From Leclercia adecarboxylata (GTDB taxonomy: Bacteria > Pseudomonadota > Gammaproteobacteria > Enterobacterales > Enterobacteriaceae), in contig LR590464.1 of NCBI GenBank assembly GCA_901472455.1, positions 2,232,001 to 2,296,000 of the forward strand: 64,000 nucleotides of DNA. The letters run 5' to 3'. Below, piece by piece: positions 18,775-28,804 of the stretch; position 1 is the stretch's first letter; each line of letters begins with the position of its first letter. A model generated the notes under the pieces. It ran no database searches. It saw only the letters and a program-made list of their open reading frames with translations, and was not told the DNA's origin. Both the position numbers and the translations under genes were made by a program.

Positions 18775-18978
18775 ATGATGGAGTTTTTAAAGAAATGGTT
18801 GAAAGAGGAGTTCCTCTTACTTTTATGGGGGTGGGGGATTTGTTTGTCTATTATTGCATTTGCTATTTTCGCTGTCTCTTACTTCCCTGGATTCGCAATC
18901 AAGATGATAGGGTTATTTATTATGTTTCATGTTTGTTTCCACGCTTTTCTTTGGTTTAAATTTAAAAAAATAATATAG
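18775..18978 (+). CDS. Small two-helix membrane protein, candidate immunity protein
   Basis: 67 residues. A basic and acidic N-terminus (MMEFLKKWLKEEF) is followed by two strong hydrophobic segments, about residues 14-36 (LLLLWGWGICLSIIAFAIFAV) and 40-62 (GFAIKMIGLFIMFHVCFHAF), and a lysine-rich tail. No family recognised. It lies between the candidate effector and hcp, overlapping nothing. A small inner-membrane protein is what one expects as immunity against a membrane-active toxin; that role is inferred from position only. Confidence 0.5.
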   Translation: MMEFLKKWLKEEFLLLLWGWGICLSIIAFAIFAVSYFPGFAIKMIGLFIMFHVCFHAFLWFKFKKII

Positions 18979-18989
18979 AGGATAAAAGT

Positions 18990-19469
18990 ATGTCTAACCC
19001 AGCGCATTTATGGTTAGTGGATGAGAATGGTTCACCCATTGTAGGCTCCTGTGTTATGCCCGCCCGGCTTGGCTCTATCGAGTTGCGTTCAGTTAGCCAC
19101 CATGTTTGGTTACCTACGGATCCTAATACGGGCAAACTGACGGCAACGAGACTTCATACGCCTTTAAAGATTCAAAAGGAGTTCGATAGAACCACGCCAT
19201 TGCTGTTTCGAGCACTTTGCGAAGGCCGAATATTAAAAAAAGCAACGCTGAAGATGTATCAAACCAACGATGCAGGGATTGAAGTGGAGTATTTCAATAT
19301 TGTCATGCAGAACGTTAAAATTACTGCCATTGCACCAAATTTGCACCCTGGCGGAGTGACCAGCACACATCTTGAAGATATTGAATTACGTTATGAAACA
19401 ATAATATGGAAGTATACTGAAGGTAATATTTTGTACGAAGATAGCTGGAGCAATTATGTAATTGCGTAA
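18990..19469 (+). CDS. hcp: Hcp family type VI secretion tube protein
   Basis: 159 residues, normal for Hcp. Family landmarks: MSNPAHLWLVDENGSPIVG at the N-terminus, IELRSVSHHVW, HTPLKIQKEFDRTTPLL, and the C-terminal EYFNIVMQNVKITAIAP, EDIELRYETIIWKY. Hcp hexamers form the inner tube of the T6SS needle and can carry effectors inside the ring. No other T6SS structural genes are nearby, so this is an orphan hcp that would depend on a secretion system elsewhere. Preceded by agagg. Confidence 0.88.
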   Translation: MSNPAHLWLVDENGSPIVGSCVMPARLGSIELRSVSHHVWLPTDPNTGKLTATRLHTPLKIQKEFDRTTPLLFRALCEGRILKKATLKMYQTNDAGIEVEYFNIVMQNVKITAIAPNLHPGGVTSTHLEDIELRYETIIWKYTEGNILYEDSWSNYVIA

Positions 19470-19538
19470 AAAGATGAACATTCATCTTCTTTGCTTATCG
19501 GCAGTGCCCGGCAAGCTTAGCGCTGCCGGGCACTGCTT

Positions 19539-20732
19539 TCAGGCGACACGAGGTAATTCAACCCACGCCTTCACCCGCATGCCACGCAAAATCATCATCC
19601 ACGCCAGCACAATGGCGACCATCATAATCACAAACAGTGACCAGTGCGGGAGATGGGTCAGGATCAGCCCGGTGATCATCGGGTTAAACGCCGCACCCAG
19701 CCAGCCGAGCGCCTGGGCGGAGAAGTAGCTGGCTTTCATTCCCGGCGGGGCGATGTTATCGATCAGCATATACTCGCCTGGCGCATAGATAATCTCACCG
19801 ATGGTAAAGACCGCCGCGGCAAGCCCCCAGTAGATCAGATTCTCCCCGGAGACCATGAACCCGGCCAGGCCGAGGACGAAAAACAAGGTGCCCAGCGTCA
19901 TGAGCGGACGGATGTTACGCGCCGACAGCTTGCGGCCAATGATGTACTGCAATGAAACCACCATAGCGGCATTCACCGGCAGCACCACGGCCACCACGTT
20001 CTGGGCAAAATCGCTGTCGTAATCTGCCGCCAGCACATACTGAGAAATGCAGCTGGCGAACGAGCCGCCCACGTAGGAGGCCAGCAGCCCGGAAAGGGTA
20101 TACCAGAACAGCGCCCGGTCGCGCAGCAGCACCGACGGCTGCCAGGGCACAGGCACATGTTCGCTATCGGCCGCCACGCCTTTCTGCACATAGCGTTGGA
20201 TCAGTACCAGCGGCAGCGCGGCGCAGAAGGCCGCCACCCAGAACGGCAGCTGCAGGCTGTACATTACCAGCAGGGTGCTCAACGGCGGCCCGATGGTCCA
20301 GCCAATGTTGAGGAAACTGTAGTTGAGCGAGAAGACCCGGGCTTTTTCGGCCGGGTTCAGCACATCGGCGAACCAGGCTTTCAGCACCGTAGAGAAGATC
20401 GAATAGGCGCAGTTGATTAACGAGAAGGCCAGTACGACCAGCACAACGTTATCCACCAGCGGGATCGCCAGGAAGCCCAGCGCAACCGCCGTAATGGCGA
20501 TCAGCATGTAGCGGTTTTTATCGAATTTATCCGCCAGGATGCCAAAACCCAGGCTGAAAACCACCCCGATAGTCAGCGCTACCGTCAGGGCATAACCGAT
20601 ATTCTCGACGCTCATGTTGTAGACGCGAGTGAGATAAATAGTCATAAACGGCAACGTGGCGCCGCGCCCAATGGTGAGTAACAACGACGACGCCAGCAGC
20701 GCTGCGGTTGAGCGCCTGAGTGATGGTTTCAT
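19539..20732 (-). CDS. ydeE: MFS transporter YdeE (dipeptide/L-arabinose exporter)
   Basis: 397 residues from ATG 20732 (aggaaa just before). Twelve hydrophobic segments. The first helix reads LASSLLLTIGRGATLPFMTI and the A-motif loop GILADKFDKNRYM, both as in E. coli YdeE (395 residues); also INCAYSIFSTVLKAWFADVL and EIIYAPGEYMLID. E. coli YdeE was linked to dipeptide and sugar export. It is divergent from eamA, as in E. coli. Confidence 0.93.
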   Translation of the reverse strand: MKPSLRRSTAALLASSLLLTIGRGATLPFMTIYLTRVYNMSVENIGYALTVALTIGVVFSLGFGILADKFDKNRYMLIAITAVALGFLAIPLVDNVVLVVLAFSLINCAYSIFSTVLKAWFADVLNPAEKARVFSLNYSFLNIGWTIGPPLSTLLVMYSLQLPFWVAAFCAALPLVLIQRYVQKGVAADSEHVPVPWQPSVLLRDRALFWYTLSGLLASYVGGSFASCISQYVLAADYDSDFAQNVVAVVLPVNAAMVVSLQYIIGRKLSARNIRPLMTLGTLFFVLGLAGFMVSGENLIYWGLAAAVFTIGEIIYAPGEYMLIDNIAPPGMKASYFSAQALGWLGAAFNPMITGLILTHLPHWSLFVIMMVAIVLAWMMILRGMRVKAWVELPRVA

Positions 20733-20927
20733 TTTCCTGCCCGACAATTGCATGTAAAGTTTTTGTTATGTCTTATCAGGATTATCACGGCATAAGAGGC
20801 TTGTATACCTCCAAATTTATCCCTAAGTGCTTCGCCTGACTGCCAGAATTAATGATCTGTTCCTCGACGTTTTTTTTCGTTACCTTGAAGGAGTGTTTAC
20901 AAAAATTTAATAAAACAGGGGCAGGGT

Positions 20928-21831
20928 ATGACACGCAAAGACGGGCTGCTGGCATTGCTGGTGGTGGTGGTTTGGGGGCTGAATTTTGTGGTGATCAAAG
21001 TCGGGTTGCACAACATGCCTCCACTGATGCTGGCCGGTTTACGCTTTCTGCTTGGTGGCTTTTCCGGCGCTGTTCTTTGTTGCCCGGCCGAAAATTCCGT
21101 TTCGCCTGCTACTGGGCTATGGGCCTGACCATCAGTTTCGGTCAGTTTGCCTTCCTGTTTTGCGCCATTAACTTCGGCATGCCCGCCGGTCTGGCCTCGC
21201 TGGTGCTGCAGGCTCAGGCGTTCTTTACCATCATTCTCGGGGCACTGGTGTTTGGCGAGCGTTTACAGGGCAAACAGCTGGTGGGGGATCGCCCTTGCCG
21301 TAGTGGGCGTGTTGGTGCTGGCGGAAGCCAGCCTCAACGGTCAACACGTGGCGCTGCTGGGCTTTTTACTGACCCTGGCGGCGGCGTTCTGCTGGGCCAG
21401 CGGCAATATTTTCAACAAAAAGATCATGCAGCTTGAGACTCGTCCGGCAGTGATGTCGCTGGTGGTGTGGAGCGCCCTGATCCCGATTGTGCCCTTTATG
21501 GTGGCGTCGTATCTGCTGGATGGCCCCACGGTAATGTTGCACAGCCTGGTCACCCTCGACCTGACCACCATTTTGTCGCTGATCTATCTGGCCTTTGTCG
21601 CCACCATCGTCGGATATGGCATCTGGGGCGCGCTGCTTGGACGCTACGAAACCTGGCGCGTAGCACCGCTGTCGCTGTTAGTACCGGTAGTGGGGGATCG
21701 CCAGTGCGGCGCTCTTGCTGAATGAAAAACTGGGGGCATTACAACTGGTGGGTGCGCTGCTGGTGATGGCCGGGCTGTATATCAACGTCTTCGGCTTGCG
21801 CTTGCGTCGGGCGACGCGGGTCAGAAGCTAA
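20928..21831 (+). pseudogene. eamA: EamA cysteine/O-acetylserine exporter (four 1-base insertions)
   Basis: DMT-superfamily exporter with ten helices. It starts MTRKDGLLALLVVVVWGLNF at ATG 20928. Reading continues in four other frames: LTISFGQFAFLFCAINFG, AVVGVLVLAEASLNGQHVALLG, GYGIWGALLGRYETWRVAPL and LYINVFGLRLRR. Four extra bases lie near 21052 (T), 21122 (G), 21288 (G) and 21698 (G). Removing them gives 900 bases and exactly 299 residues, the E. coli EamA length, which argues strongly for base-calling errors rather than decay. EamA exports O-acetylserine and cysteine across the inner membrane. Confidence 0.93.
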
Positions 21832-21855
21832 AAAAAAGCCCCGCACGGGCGGGGC
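21831..21855. terminator. Bidirectional terminator between eamA and marB
   Basis: Stem gccccgc / gcggggc with loop acgg and an eight-A run on its left. On the minus strand it is therefore a textbook hairpin plus T-run for marRAB; on the plus strand it follows the eamA stop. Confidence 0.85.
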
Positions 21856-21862
21856 AAACGTA

Positions 21863-22078
21863 TCAGGCGCCCTGATTGTAATAAGGGACGCCTAACTCGT
21901 CGGATTTGTCGCTGCCTGCGCCCATATGGTTAAAGTCATGGGGCGACTGGCCGTTAGCCGTTGGCAGGATCATCGTGTCGCGGTTGTTTTGCTGCGGAAC
22001 ACGTGGAGTTTGCTCCGCAAAACTCTGGCCGGAGACCAGCACCAGGACGGTGAGGGCGGCGGAAGCGAATAGTTTCAT
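21863..22078 (-). CDS. marB: Multiple antibiotic resistance protein MarB
   Basis: 71 residues from ATG 22078. It carries a signal peptide (MKLFASAALTVLVLVSGQSFA), so it is periplasmic. The C-terminus shares the MarB block DFNHMGAGSDKSDELGVPYYNQ. MarB lowers marA expression in E. coli by an unknown route. Last gene of marRAB, 139 bases after marA. Confidence 0.92.
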   Translation of the reverse strand: MKLFASAALTVLVLVSGQSFAEQTPRVPQQNNRDTMILPTANGQSPHDFNHMGAGSDKSDELGVPYYNQGA

Positions 22079-22217
22079 AATTTCCTCGATACGTCTTAAA
22101 GCCTGTCCCACCAGGGTGTTTTATTTGCCATTTTGTACATGGGCAGTGCACTCCGGTTGTTGCGCGCTGTCCATGTTCAAATTGTTGCCAGGTGGGCCAG
22201 GCTCTTAATACAGGCGA

Positions 22218-22601
22218 TTAGCAGTTACAGTGATTGATCGGAAGCAGATACCGGGATTCCCCGCGCATATTGGTGATGCGATATTTATGCGGTGGAACAT
22301 CAAAGTAGTTCTTGAACGTGCGGGTCAGGGTCTGCTGCGATTCAAACCCGTAACGCTCAGCCAGATACAGGATCGGCTCGTTACTTTCTTTCAGTTTCTG
22401 CGCGATTTCCGTTAATTTGCGGCTGCGGATGTACTGGCCTAATGAGTGGCCGGTCTCTTTTTTGAACATCCGTTGCAGGTGCCATTTTGAGTAACCTGAA
22501 CGCTCAGACACTTTCTCAAGCGAGAGCGGTGACTCCAGGTTATCTTCGATCCAGCCCAAAATGCTATGAATAGTGATGGCGTCAGTATTGCGTCTGGACA
22601 T
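22218..22601 (-). CDS. marA: AraC/XylS-family activator MarA
   Basis: 127 residues from ATG 22601; the ATG two codons earlier (22607) lies too near the agagg. It has two helix-turn-helix motifs: [21 protein letters not shown] and [20 protein letters not shown]. It is nearly identical to E. coli MarA over its whole length. It activates acrAB, tolC, micF and marRAB itself through marboxes and so raises tolerance to many drugs and solvents. The C-terminus differs slightly (LLPINHCNC). Confidence 0.97.
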   Translation of the reverse strand: MSRRNTDAITIHSILGWIEDNLESPLSLEKVSERSGYSKWHLQRMFKKETGHSLGQYIRSRKLTEIAQKLKESNEPILYLAERYGFESQQTLTRTFKNYFDVPPHKYRITNMRGESRYLLPINHCNC

Positions 22602-22619
22602 CGTCATACCTCTTTCTGT

Positions 22620-23057
22620 TTACGGCAGGATTTTCTTAAGCAAATGCTCAAGAGTTGCCCACTTCATCCGCCGTTAAGTTTTTTTGTTTAGTTCCTGGTG
22701 CAGTTTTTGTCCTACTAATTGATGACATTGTTCACACATTTCCGCGCCGTCGCTGGTGAGTTGCACCAGTACGCCGCGTTTGTCATTCGGATTTGGGCGG
22801 CGTTCAATCCACCCCTTGCAGACCAGTCGATCCATCATTCGCGTCAGCGCGCCGAGGTCGACAGATAAGATTTTCTTCAGCTCAACCGGCGTAATACACA
22901 CTTCGCAGCGCACAGAACAGAGCACTTTAAACTGGGTTGCGGTGATATCCAGCGGTGACAGATAGTCATTGAGCAGGCGGTCTTTCTTCTGGTTAACCAT
23001 ATAGATAAGCCGACCCAGCGGAATGATTTCGTTGAAGAGGTCACTGGTGCTTTTCAC
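22620..23057 (-). pseudogene. marR: Repressor MarR (frameshifted near the C-terminus)
   Basis: Starts at GTG 23057 (VKSTSDLFNEIIPLGRL), the start known in E. coli. The winged helix is intact (ITPVELKKILSVDLGALTRMMDRLVCKGWIERRPNPNDKRGVL). Near the end an A-run of 7 (22679-22685) stands where 5 fit, and a ggg stands for gg near 22658. The frame therefore stops after HQELNKKT instead of NLTADEVATLEHLLKKILP. Removing three bases gives exactly 144 residues, the E. coli length. If genuine, the dimerisation helix would be lost and mar derepressed; a homopolymer error is likelier. Confidence 0.93.
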
Positions 23058-23062
23058 AATGG

Positions 23063-23121
23063 TTGCCCTGGCAAGTAGTTTAATCACGGCAGATATTATT
23101 GCTCAGGCAACTATAAGTCAA
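23063..23121 (-). promoter_or_regulatory. mar promoter and MarR operator sites I and II
   Basis: On the minus strand, ttgact (23121-23116) and taatat (23098-23093) are -35 and -10 boxes with a 17-base spacer. MarR site I (ttgcctgagcaa, 23099-23110) lies in the spacer, and site II (ttgccagggcaa, 23063-23074) lies just before the GTG start. Both match the layout of E. coli marO. Confidence 0.88.
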
Positions 23122-23136
23122 CTGAATGCATTTGCT

Positions 23137-23156
23137 TATGACACGATTTGCTAAAA
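23137..23156 (-). promoter_or_regulatory. Marbox (MarA/SoxS/Rob site)
   Basis: Minus-strand ttagcaaatcgtgtcat, close to the E. coli marbox of marRAB, 16 bases upstream of the -35. It would allow MarA autoactivation. Confidence 0.75.
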
Positions 23157-23314
23157 CGATTCATATCAAAGTTTCACCCAGGTTCTGTTGCGTCGTATAA
23201 CGGGCATGAATTGATTTCGGTGCGTAGATATTACTTACGCGGTGAGCATGGAGGTTAGGGTGGTTTTAACCCTATACTTGCCGGGTTACATTTTGCTAAG
23301 GACGAATCCATAAC

Positions 23315-23980
23315 ATGGTTGATTTACTTCGAGCAATTGGGCTTGGGCTGGTGGTGTTGCTGCCGCTGGCAAACCCGTTAACCACCGTTGCGCTTTTCCT
23401 GGGCCTTGCGGGCGACATGAATCGCGAACAGCGTAATCAACAGTCGCTTATGGCCTCCGTTTATGTCTTCGCGATCATGATGGTGGCCTATTACGCCGGA
23501 CAGCTGGTGATGAACACCTTCGGGATTTCCATTCCTGGTCTGCGTATCGCCGGGGGACTGATCGTGGCGTTTATCGGTTTCAGAATGCTGTTCCCGGCAC
23601 CGAAATCGCCAGATGCTGCTGATATGCAGGATGCACTGGACGATAAACACAGCAAACCGGCCCCGAACATCGCCTTCGTGCCGCTGGCGATGCCCAGTAC
23701 TGCTGGGCCGGGTACGATTGCGATGATCATCAGTTCCGCCTCGACGGTGCGCAGTGGCACTGACTTCCCGGACTGGGTGGTAATGATTGCGCCGCCGCTG
23801 ATTTTCGCCCTCATCGGCGTGATCCTGTGGGGCTGTCTGCGTAGCTCGGGCGCGATTATGCGTTGGATGGGCACGGACGGTATCGAAGCGATCTCCCGTC
23901 TGATGGGCTTTCTGCTGGTCTGCATGGGCGTGCAGTTTATTATCAACGGCGTGCTGGAAATTATTCAAAACTACCACTGA
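23315..23980 (+). CDS. marC: MarC family (UPF0056/NAAT) membrane protein
   Basis: 221 residues, the same as E. coli MarC, intact. Six hydrophobic segments, with [26 protein letters not shown] in the first loop and ALPST-type [18 protein letters not shown] in the middle. It is divergent from marRAB. Function in E. coli is unresolved; early claims of a resistance role were not confirmed. Confidence 0.95.
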   Translation: MVDLLRAIGLGLVVLLPLANPLTTVALFLGLAGDMNREQRNQQSLMASVYVFAIMMVAYYAGQLVMNTFGISIPGLRIAGGLIVAFIGFRMLFPAPKSPDAADMQDALDDKHSKPAPNIAFVPLAMPSTAGPGTIAMIISSASTVRSGTDFPDWVVMIAPPLIFALIGVILWGCLRSSGAIMRWMGTDGIEAISRLMGFLLVCMGVQFIINGVLEIIQNYH

Positions 23981-24019
23981 TTCCCGGGCCGGGCGGCGCT
24001 CTGCCACCCGGTCACCGCA

Positions 24020-25216
24020 TTAGCCGTGCTGCGGCTGCTCTTCCAGGGCGACGGGCCACTTCCTGAAGATCAATACTGACCAGATCAACGCCGCCAGCGC
24101 CGGGATGGCTCCCAGATAGCCGATCGACGCCATCGACAGATGCAGGATCACCTGATTGCCCACCAGCGCACCTGCGCCAATCCCCAGATTGAAAATCCCG
24201 GAGAAGAGGGCCATCGCTACGTCCGTGGCATCCGGTGCCAGCGCCAGCACTTTCACCTGCATCCCAAGGCCAATAATCATGATCGCCACACCCCAGACGA
24301 CACTCAGCAGCGCGAGATGGGTTTCGCTACCGGCGGCGGGCAACAGCAGGAGCAGACATCCCAGCAGCAAGCCAATAGCGCTACTCACCAGCAGCGAGGC
24401 GTGACGGTTGCCGAGCTTGCCAAACAGCAGGCTGCCGATAATGCCCGCGCCGCCCAGCAGCAACAGCAATACCGTGGCAAAGCTCGCGCTGAATCCGGCT
24501 ACGGTCTGCACAAACGGCTCGATGTAGCTGTAGGCGGTGTAGTGGGCAGTGACCACCACAACCGTCAGCAGGTAAAGGCTCATCAGCGCCGGACGGCGCA
24601 TCAGCAGCGGCAAACTTTTCAGCGAACCAGAGTGTTCGCTCGGCAGTTTCGGTAACAGCTTAATCAGGCACAGCAGGGTGAACAGCGCCCCAAGGCCAAT
24701 AATGAAAAAGGTGGTACGCCAGCCGAAAAGCTGCCCGACGATACGGCCCAGCGGCAGCCCGAGCACCATCGCCAGCGCTGTACCGGTGGCCAGCAGACTC
24801 AAGGCCTGGGCGCGCTTGCCGGCCGGAGCCAGGCGGATCGCCAGCGAGGCTGTAATCGACCAGAAAATGGCGTGCGCAAAGGCAATGCCGATCCGGCTAA
24901 TCACCAGCACCGTAAAGTTCCATGCCAGGAACGACAGGACATGGCTGGCGATAAAGAGCACGAACAGCCCGATCAACAGTTTGCGCCGCTCCACCTGGCT
25001 GGTGAGCAACATAAACGGCAAGGAGAGCGACGCCACCACCCAGGCATAGATGGTGAGCATGATCCCCACCTGCGCCGTTTCCATGCCGAAGCTGCTGGCG
25101 ATATCTGAGAGCAGGCCAACGGGGACAAATTCGGTGGTATTGAAGATAAACGCGGCAATCGCGAGCGTAACCACCCGTAGCCACGCGACCCTGCGGGAAA
25201 CTGTGTTGGTTGTCAT
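24020..25216 (-). CDS. sotB: MFS sugar efflux transporter SotB (YdeA)
   Basis: 398 residues, intact, E. coli SotB being 396. Starts [20 protein letters not shown]. First helix [19 protein letters not shown]-motif [13 protein letters not shown], and [22 protein letters not shown] are diagnostic of the arabinose/IPTG efflux family. It is convergent with marC, with a GC-rich REP-like hairpin between their stops, as in E. coli. Confidence 0.95.
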   Translation of the reverse strand: MTTNTVSRRVAWLRVVTLAIAAFIFNTTEFVPVGLLSDIASSFGMETAQVGIMLTIYAWVVASLSLPFMLLTSQVERRKLLIGLFVLFIASHVLSFLAWNFTVLVISRIGIAFAHAIFWSITASLAIRLAPAGKRAQALSLLATGTALAMVLGLPLGRIVGQLFGWRTTFFIIGLGALFTLLCLIKLLPKLPSEHSGSLKSLPLLMRRPALMSLYLLTVVVVTAHYTAYSYIEPFVQTVAGFSASFATVLLLLLGGAGIIGSLLFGKLGNRHASLLVSSAIGLLLGCLLLLLPAAGSETHLALLSVVWGVAIMIIGLGMQVKVLALAPDATDVAMALFSGIFNLGIGAGALVGNQVILHLSMASIGYLGAIPALAALIWSVLIFRKWPVALEEQPQHG

Positions 25217-25393
25217 TGAGATGTCCGGGAGGGATTGAGGTAAATAAAGAGCGGACGATCATAAATCCATCGCTGGCGGAATTACAAACGTTTTGTGACG
25301 CAGATCTCAATATGGTCGATAGATTAATGCTGGTGAAATGCCTGTTTTTCCATGAATATAGAACGCAACATTATGTTAACAGTGGACAAAAGG

Positions 25394-26183
25394 ATGCAGG
25401 AGATTGCGTTTTATCTGGTTGATGCCTTCAGCGATGCCGCGTTTAGCGGTAACCCGGCCGCGGTTTGCCCTTTGCCTGCCTGGCTACCGGACGAAACGCT
25501 GCTCAGGATGACTCAGCAACACAACCAGTCGGAAACGGCCTTTTTCGTGCGCGATAAAGCGGGCATTGAACTGCGCTGGTTTACAACCCAGGGTGAGGTC
25601 AACCTCTGTGGCCACGCAACGCTTGCGACCGCCTGGGTCCTGTTTAACGAGATGGGGTATCCCGATCCCCATATTCATTTTGAGACGGCCTCCGGCAGGC
25701 TTACCGTCACCCGTGACGGCGACTGGTTAACCCTCGATTTTCCGGCATGTCCCACCGAGCCGCAAACGCCCCCGCCAGAGATGCTGAGGGCGCTGGGGCT
25801 CCAGACCTATGTCGAGGCCCGCAAGGGGCGTGCCTGGCTGCTGGTGCTGGAAAATCGCCAGCAGGTTGAGGCGGTAAAACCGGATATCAACGCCATGACG
25901 CCCGGCGAGCACAAAGTGTCGATTACCGCCCGCGGCGAGGGGGAGTACGACTTCGTCAGCCGCTTTTTCTCCCCCGGCGTAGCGTTATGGGAGGATCCGG
26001 TCACCGGCTCGGCGCACACGATGCTTATTCCTTTACTGGAGCGAAAAGCTGGCTAAAACCTCGCTCTTCGCCCGGCAGGTCTCGGCGCGTGGCGGGGAGC
26101 TACGTTGTGAACTGAAAGGCGACCGGGTACGCATGAGCGGCAGGGCATCGCTGTATATGAAAGGTCATCTGTTTTTACGCTAA
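25394..26183 (+). pseudogene. PhzF-family isomerase/epimerase-like protein, copy 1 (one frameshift)
   Basis: PhzF/diaminopimelate epimerase-like fold. MQEIAFYLVDAFSDAAFSGNPAAVCPL at the N-terminus, the catalytic Glu in NQSETAFFV (about residue 47), the substrate-loop motif NLCGHATLAT (about residue 75), and the second-lobe EDPVTGSAHTMLIP. One extra T near 26030 shifts the frame just after this; corrected length is 262 residues. PhzF-like proteins isomerise various substrates; the substrate here is unknown. A near-parallel paralogue follows 17 bases later. Confidence 0.82.
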
Positions 26184-26200
26184 CAATAAGGGTTAACCCA

Positions 26201-27001
26201 ATGAAAGAAATTGCATTTTATCTGGTCGATGCCTTTAGCGACCGCGCGTTTGGTGGGAATCCTGCTGCCGTCTGTCCTCTCGAAGAATGGGTTGCCGGAT
26301 GACGTACTGTTAAAGATGGCGCAGCAGCATAATCAGTCCGAAACGGCGTTTTTCGTGCGCACCGACACCGGATTCGAACTGCGCTGGTTTACCACCCAGT
26401 ACGAAATTAACCTGTGCGGCACGCCCACGCTTGCCAGCGCACATGTGATTTTTGAGTATCTGGACTATCCACACACCGAGATTATCTTCTCCACCCGGTT
26501 CGTGGGCGATTTGAAGGTGACCCGCAGCGGCGACTGGCTGACGCTTAAACTTCCCGGCATGGGGCTGCGAGGCGGGTGGAAAACCCTCCAGCATTGCTGT
26601 TCAGCACCCTCGGGATTAGCGGGGCGCAGGAGGTGCGGGCAGGGCGCGACTATATGGTGGTGCTGGAAAACCAGCAGCAGGTCGAGGCATTAACCCCCGA
26701 CATCGACGCGATGATGCCGCTGGGGAAAATGGTCTGCGTGACCGCGCCAGGGGATGAGCATGATTTTGTCAGCCGTTTTTTCTGCCCGGGTGAAGGGGTT
26801 GCGGAAGATCCGGTTACCGGTTCGGCGCACAGTATGTTGATCCCCTACTGGAGCGAAAAGCTGGGCAAAACGGCGTTGCAGGCGAGGCAGGTCTCTCCCC
26901 GCGGCGGCGAGTTGCGCTGTGAGCTGAAAGGCGACCGGGTATTGATTGGCGGCCAGGCGGCGCTCTATCTGAAGGGGACTGTCTACCTGCGCAGCCATTA
27001 A
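26201..27001 (+). pseudogene. PhzF-family isomerase/epimerase-like protein, copy 2 (frameshifted)
   Basis: Tandem paralogue of the preceding gene; shared blocks are EIAFYLVDAFSD-AF-GNPAAVCPL, QQHNQSETAFFVR, ELRWFTTQ, EDPVTGSAH-MLIP and RGGELRCELKGDRV. An extra G near 26290 and a missing base near 26570 break the frame; corrected length is 266 residues. The motif reads NLCGTPTLAS instead of NLCGHATLAT, but one missing and one extra C within 10 bases would turn ggc-cac-gcc-acg into the observed ggc-acg-ccc-acg, so the lost His is probably an artefact. Confidence 0.8.
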
Positions 27002-27535
27002 AAGCCTTTGTTGTGCTTCAGCCACTCCACCTCGTCGGGGGTGGAGTTTCTCCCCAGCAGGCTGTTACGGTGCGGGTAGCGGCCAAAGCGTTCGATTATC
27101 GCCCGGTGTTTAATTTCCGCATTCAGAAAACCCGGCTCGTTCAGGGCGGTGAACAGGCGCTCTGCCTCCTGATGAATCACCCGCGACTCCGCATGCATCA
27201 TTGGCAGCAGCGAGACCCCTTGTTCGTTGCTGTTAAGGTCATTCCACATCGGTTGATACACTAACTCCTGGGAGAGGATCAGCGCCATACCGTCCTGCTG
27301 CCAGGCGCGTGCGTCGTTGCGGTTCAGGTTGCGCGAGAGTTGATCGAGCAACACGATCTCCGCCAGCCGTCCTTGCGGCCTGTCCCCGCCAGTGAAACAG
27401 CTCCCCCCGGCAGGCGGCCTGCCACAAGGGATAGAAACGATGTTTGCACTGGGCATCGAAATCATCATTGCGGGAAAACCAGAGGGGGCGATGCTGGTCG
27501 TGAAACCAGAATTCAAGAAGAGGCATGTATTCCAT
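26998..27535 (-). pseudogene. DUF924 family protein (one frameshift)
   Basis: Starts MEYMPLLEFWFHDQHRPLWFSRND at 27535, with ggaa upstream. After one extra G near 27393 it continues RLAEIVLLDQLSRNLNRNDARAW, FLPMMHAESR-type LLPMMHAESRVIH, FGRYPHRNSLLGRNSTPDEVEWL. These are the hallmarks of the DUF924 family (tetratricopeptide-like, all helical, about 180 residues). No activity is established. Its stop codon overlaps that of the convergent PhzF-like gene. Confidence 0.82.
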
Positions 27536-27652
27536 GGCGGGTTCCGGCGTTGGGTTAGGGTGGTTAAACCCTGGCAAGGTAAAGGCAAAACGGCAACCCG
27601 AAGAGTTGGCCGGGTAAGGTGTAGCCACTCCCCGGCAAACAGACCGCATCAC

Positions 27653-28331
27653 TCACCCCAGCGACGCCCCTCCGCACAGCACCAGCTCCTGCCCGGTGAT
27701 GGGCGCGGCCTCGGCGCTGAGCAGATAGCTCACCATCGCCGCCACCTCTTCCGGGGCGATGAGCCTTCCCCATCGGCGGCACTTTTGGTGGTGAGGTTTC
27801 CCGCCCTGGCGCATTCAGCATCGGGGTCTGCGTCGCCCCAGGGGCCACCACATTGGCGGTGATGCCACGCGGCGCCAGTTCGGCGGCCCAGCTTCGCACC
27901 ATGCCCACCAGCGCGGCTTTGGTGGCGACATACTGCGAACGACCGGCGGCACCCCGTGAAGTACGGCTGCCGATAGCAACCAACCGGCCACCTGCAACCA
28001 TGTGCGGGGCAAAGTGGTTAAACAGGATTTCGGCTGCGTGAATATGCACCCCCCAAAGACGGCCACTGACCGCCGGATCCAGCTCGCCGAGCGGGGCGGC
28101 GGCCATCATTCCGGCGGCATGGACGATGGCCTGCGGCACCGGCAGGGTATCTAGTGCTGCGCTAAACGTGACGCTGTCACTTAAATCGACCCGCAGGCTG
28201 GTGAAGTTTGGATGTCCGCAGTCCATTCCGCGTCGGCTTAAGCCCGTCACCTGCCAGCCCTCAGCCAGCAGACGGGTGACGATGGCTTCGCCAATGCCTG
28301 AGCTGGCACCGGTGACTATCGCATGACGCAT
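27653..28331 (-). pseudogene. SDR family oxidoreductase (one frameshift)
   Basis: Short-chain dehydrogenase. MRHAIVTGASSGIGEAIVTRL holds the cofactor loop TGASSGIG, HAAGMMAAAPLGEL replaces NNAG, and the active-site run is IGSRTSRGAAGRSQYVATKAAL (Tyr and Lys about residues 142 and 146). An extra A near 27774 moves the last 45 codons, which should read RLIAPEEVAAMVSYLLSAEA and TGQELVLCGGASLG. Corrected length is 225 residues. Ser in the usual Ser-Tyr-Lys triad appears as SRTSRGA. Last gene of the six-gene minus-strand catabolic cluster, starting one base after the YhcH-like stop. Confidence 0.82.
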
Positions 28332-28332
28332 A

Positions 28333-28800
<468 letters not shown>

Positions 28801-28804
<4 letters not shown>

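Noticed and set aside
26430-26445. Loss of the conserved His in PhzF copy 2 as a true active-site change
   Set aside because: Two compensating C indels within ten bases give exactly the observed codons, matching the error pattern of the window.
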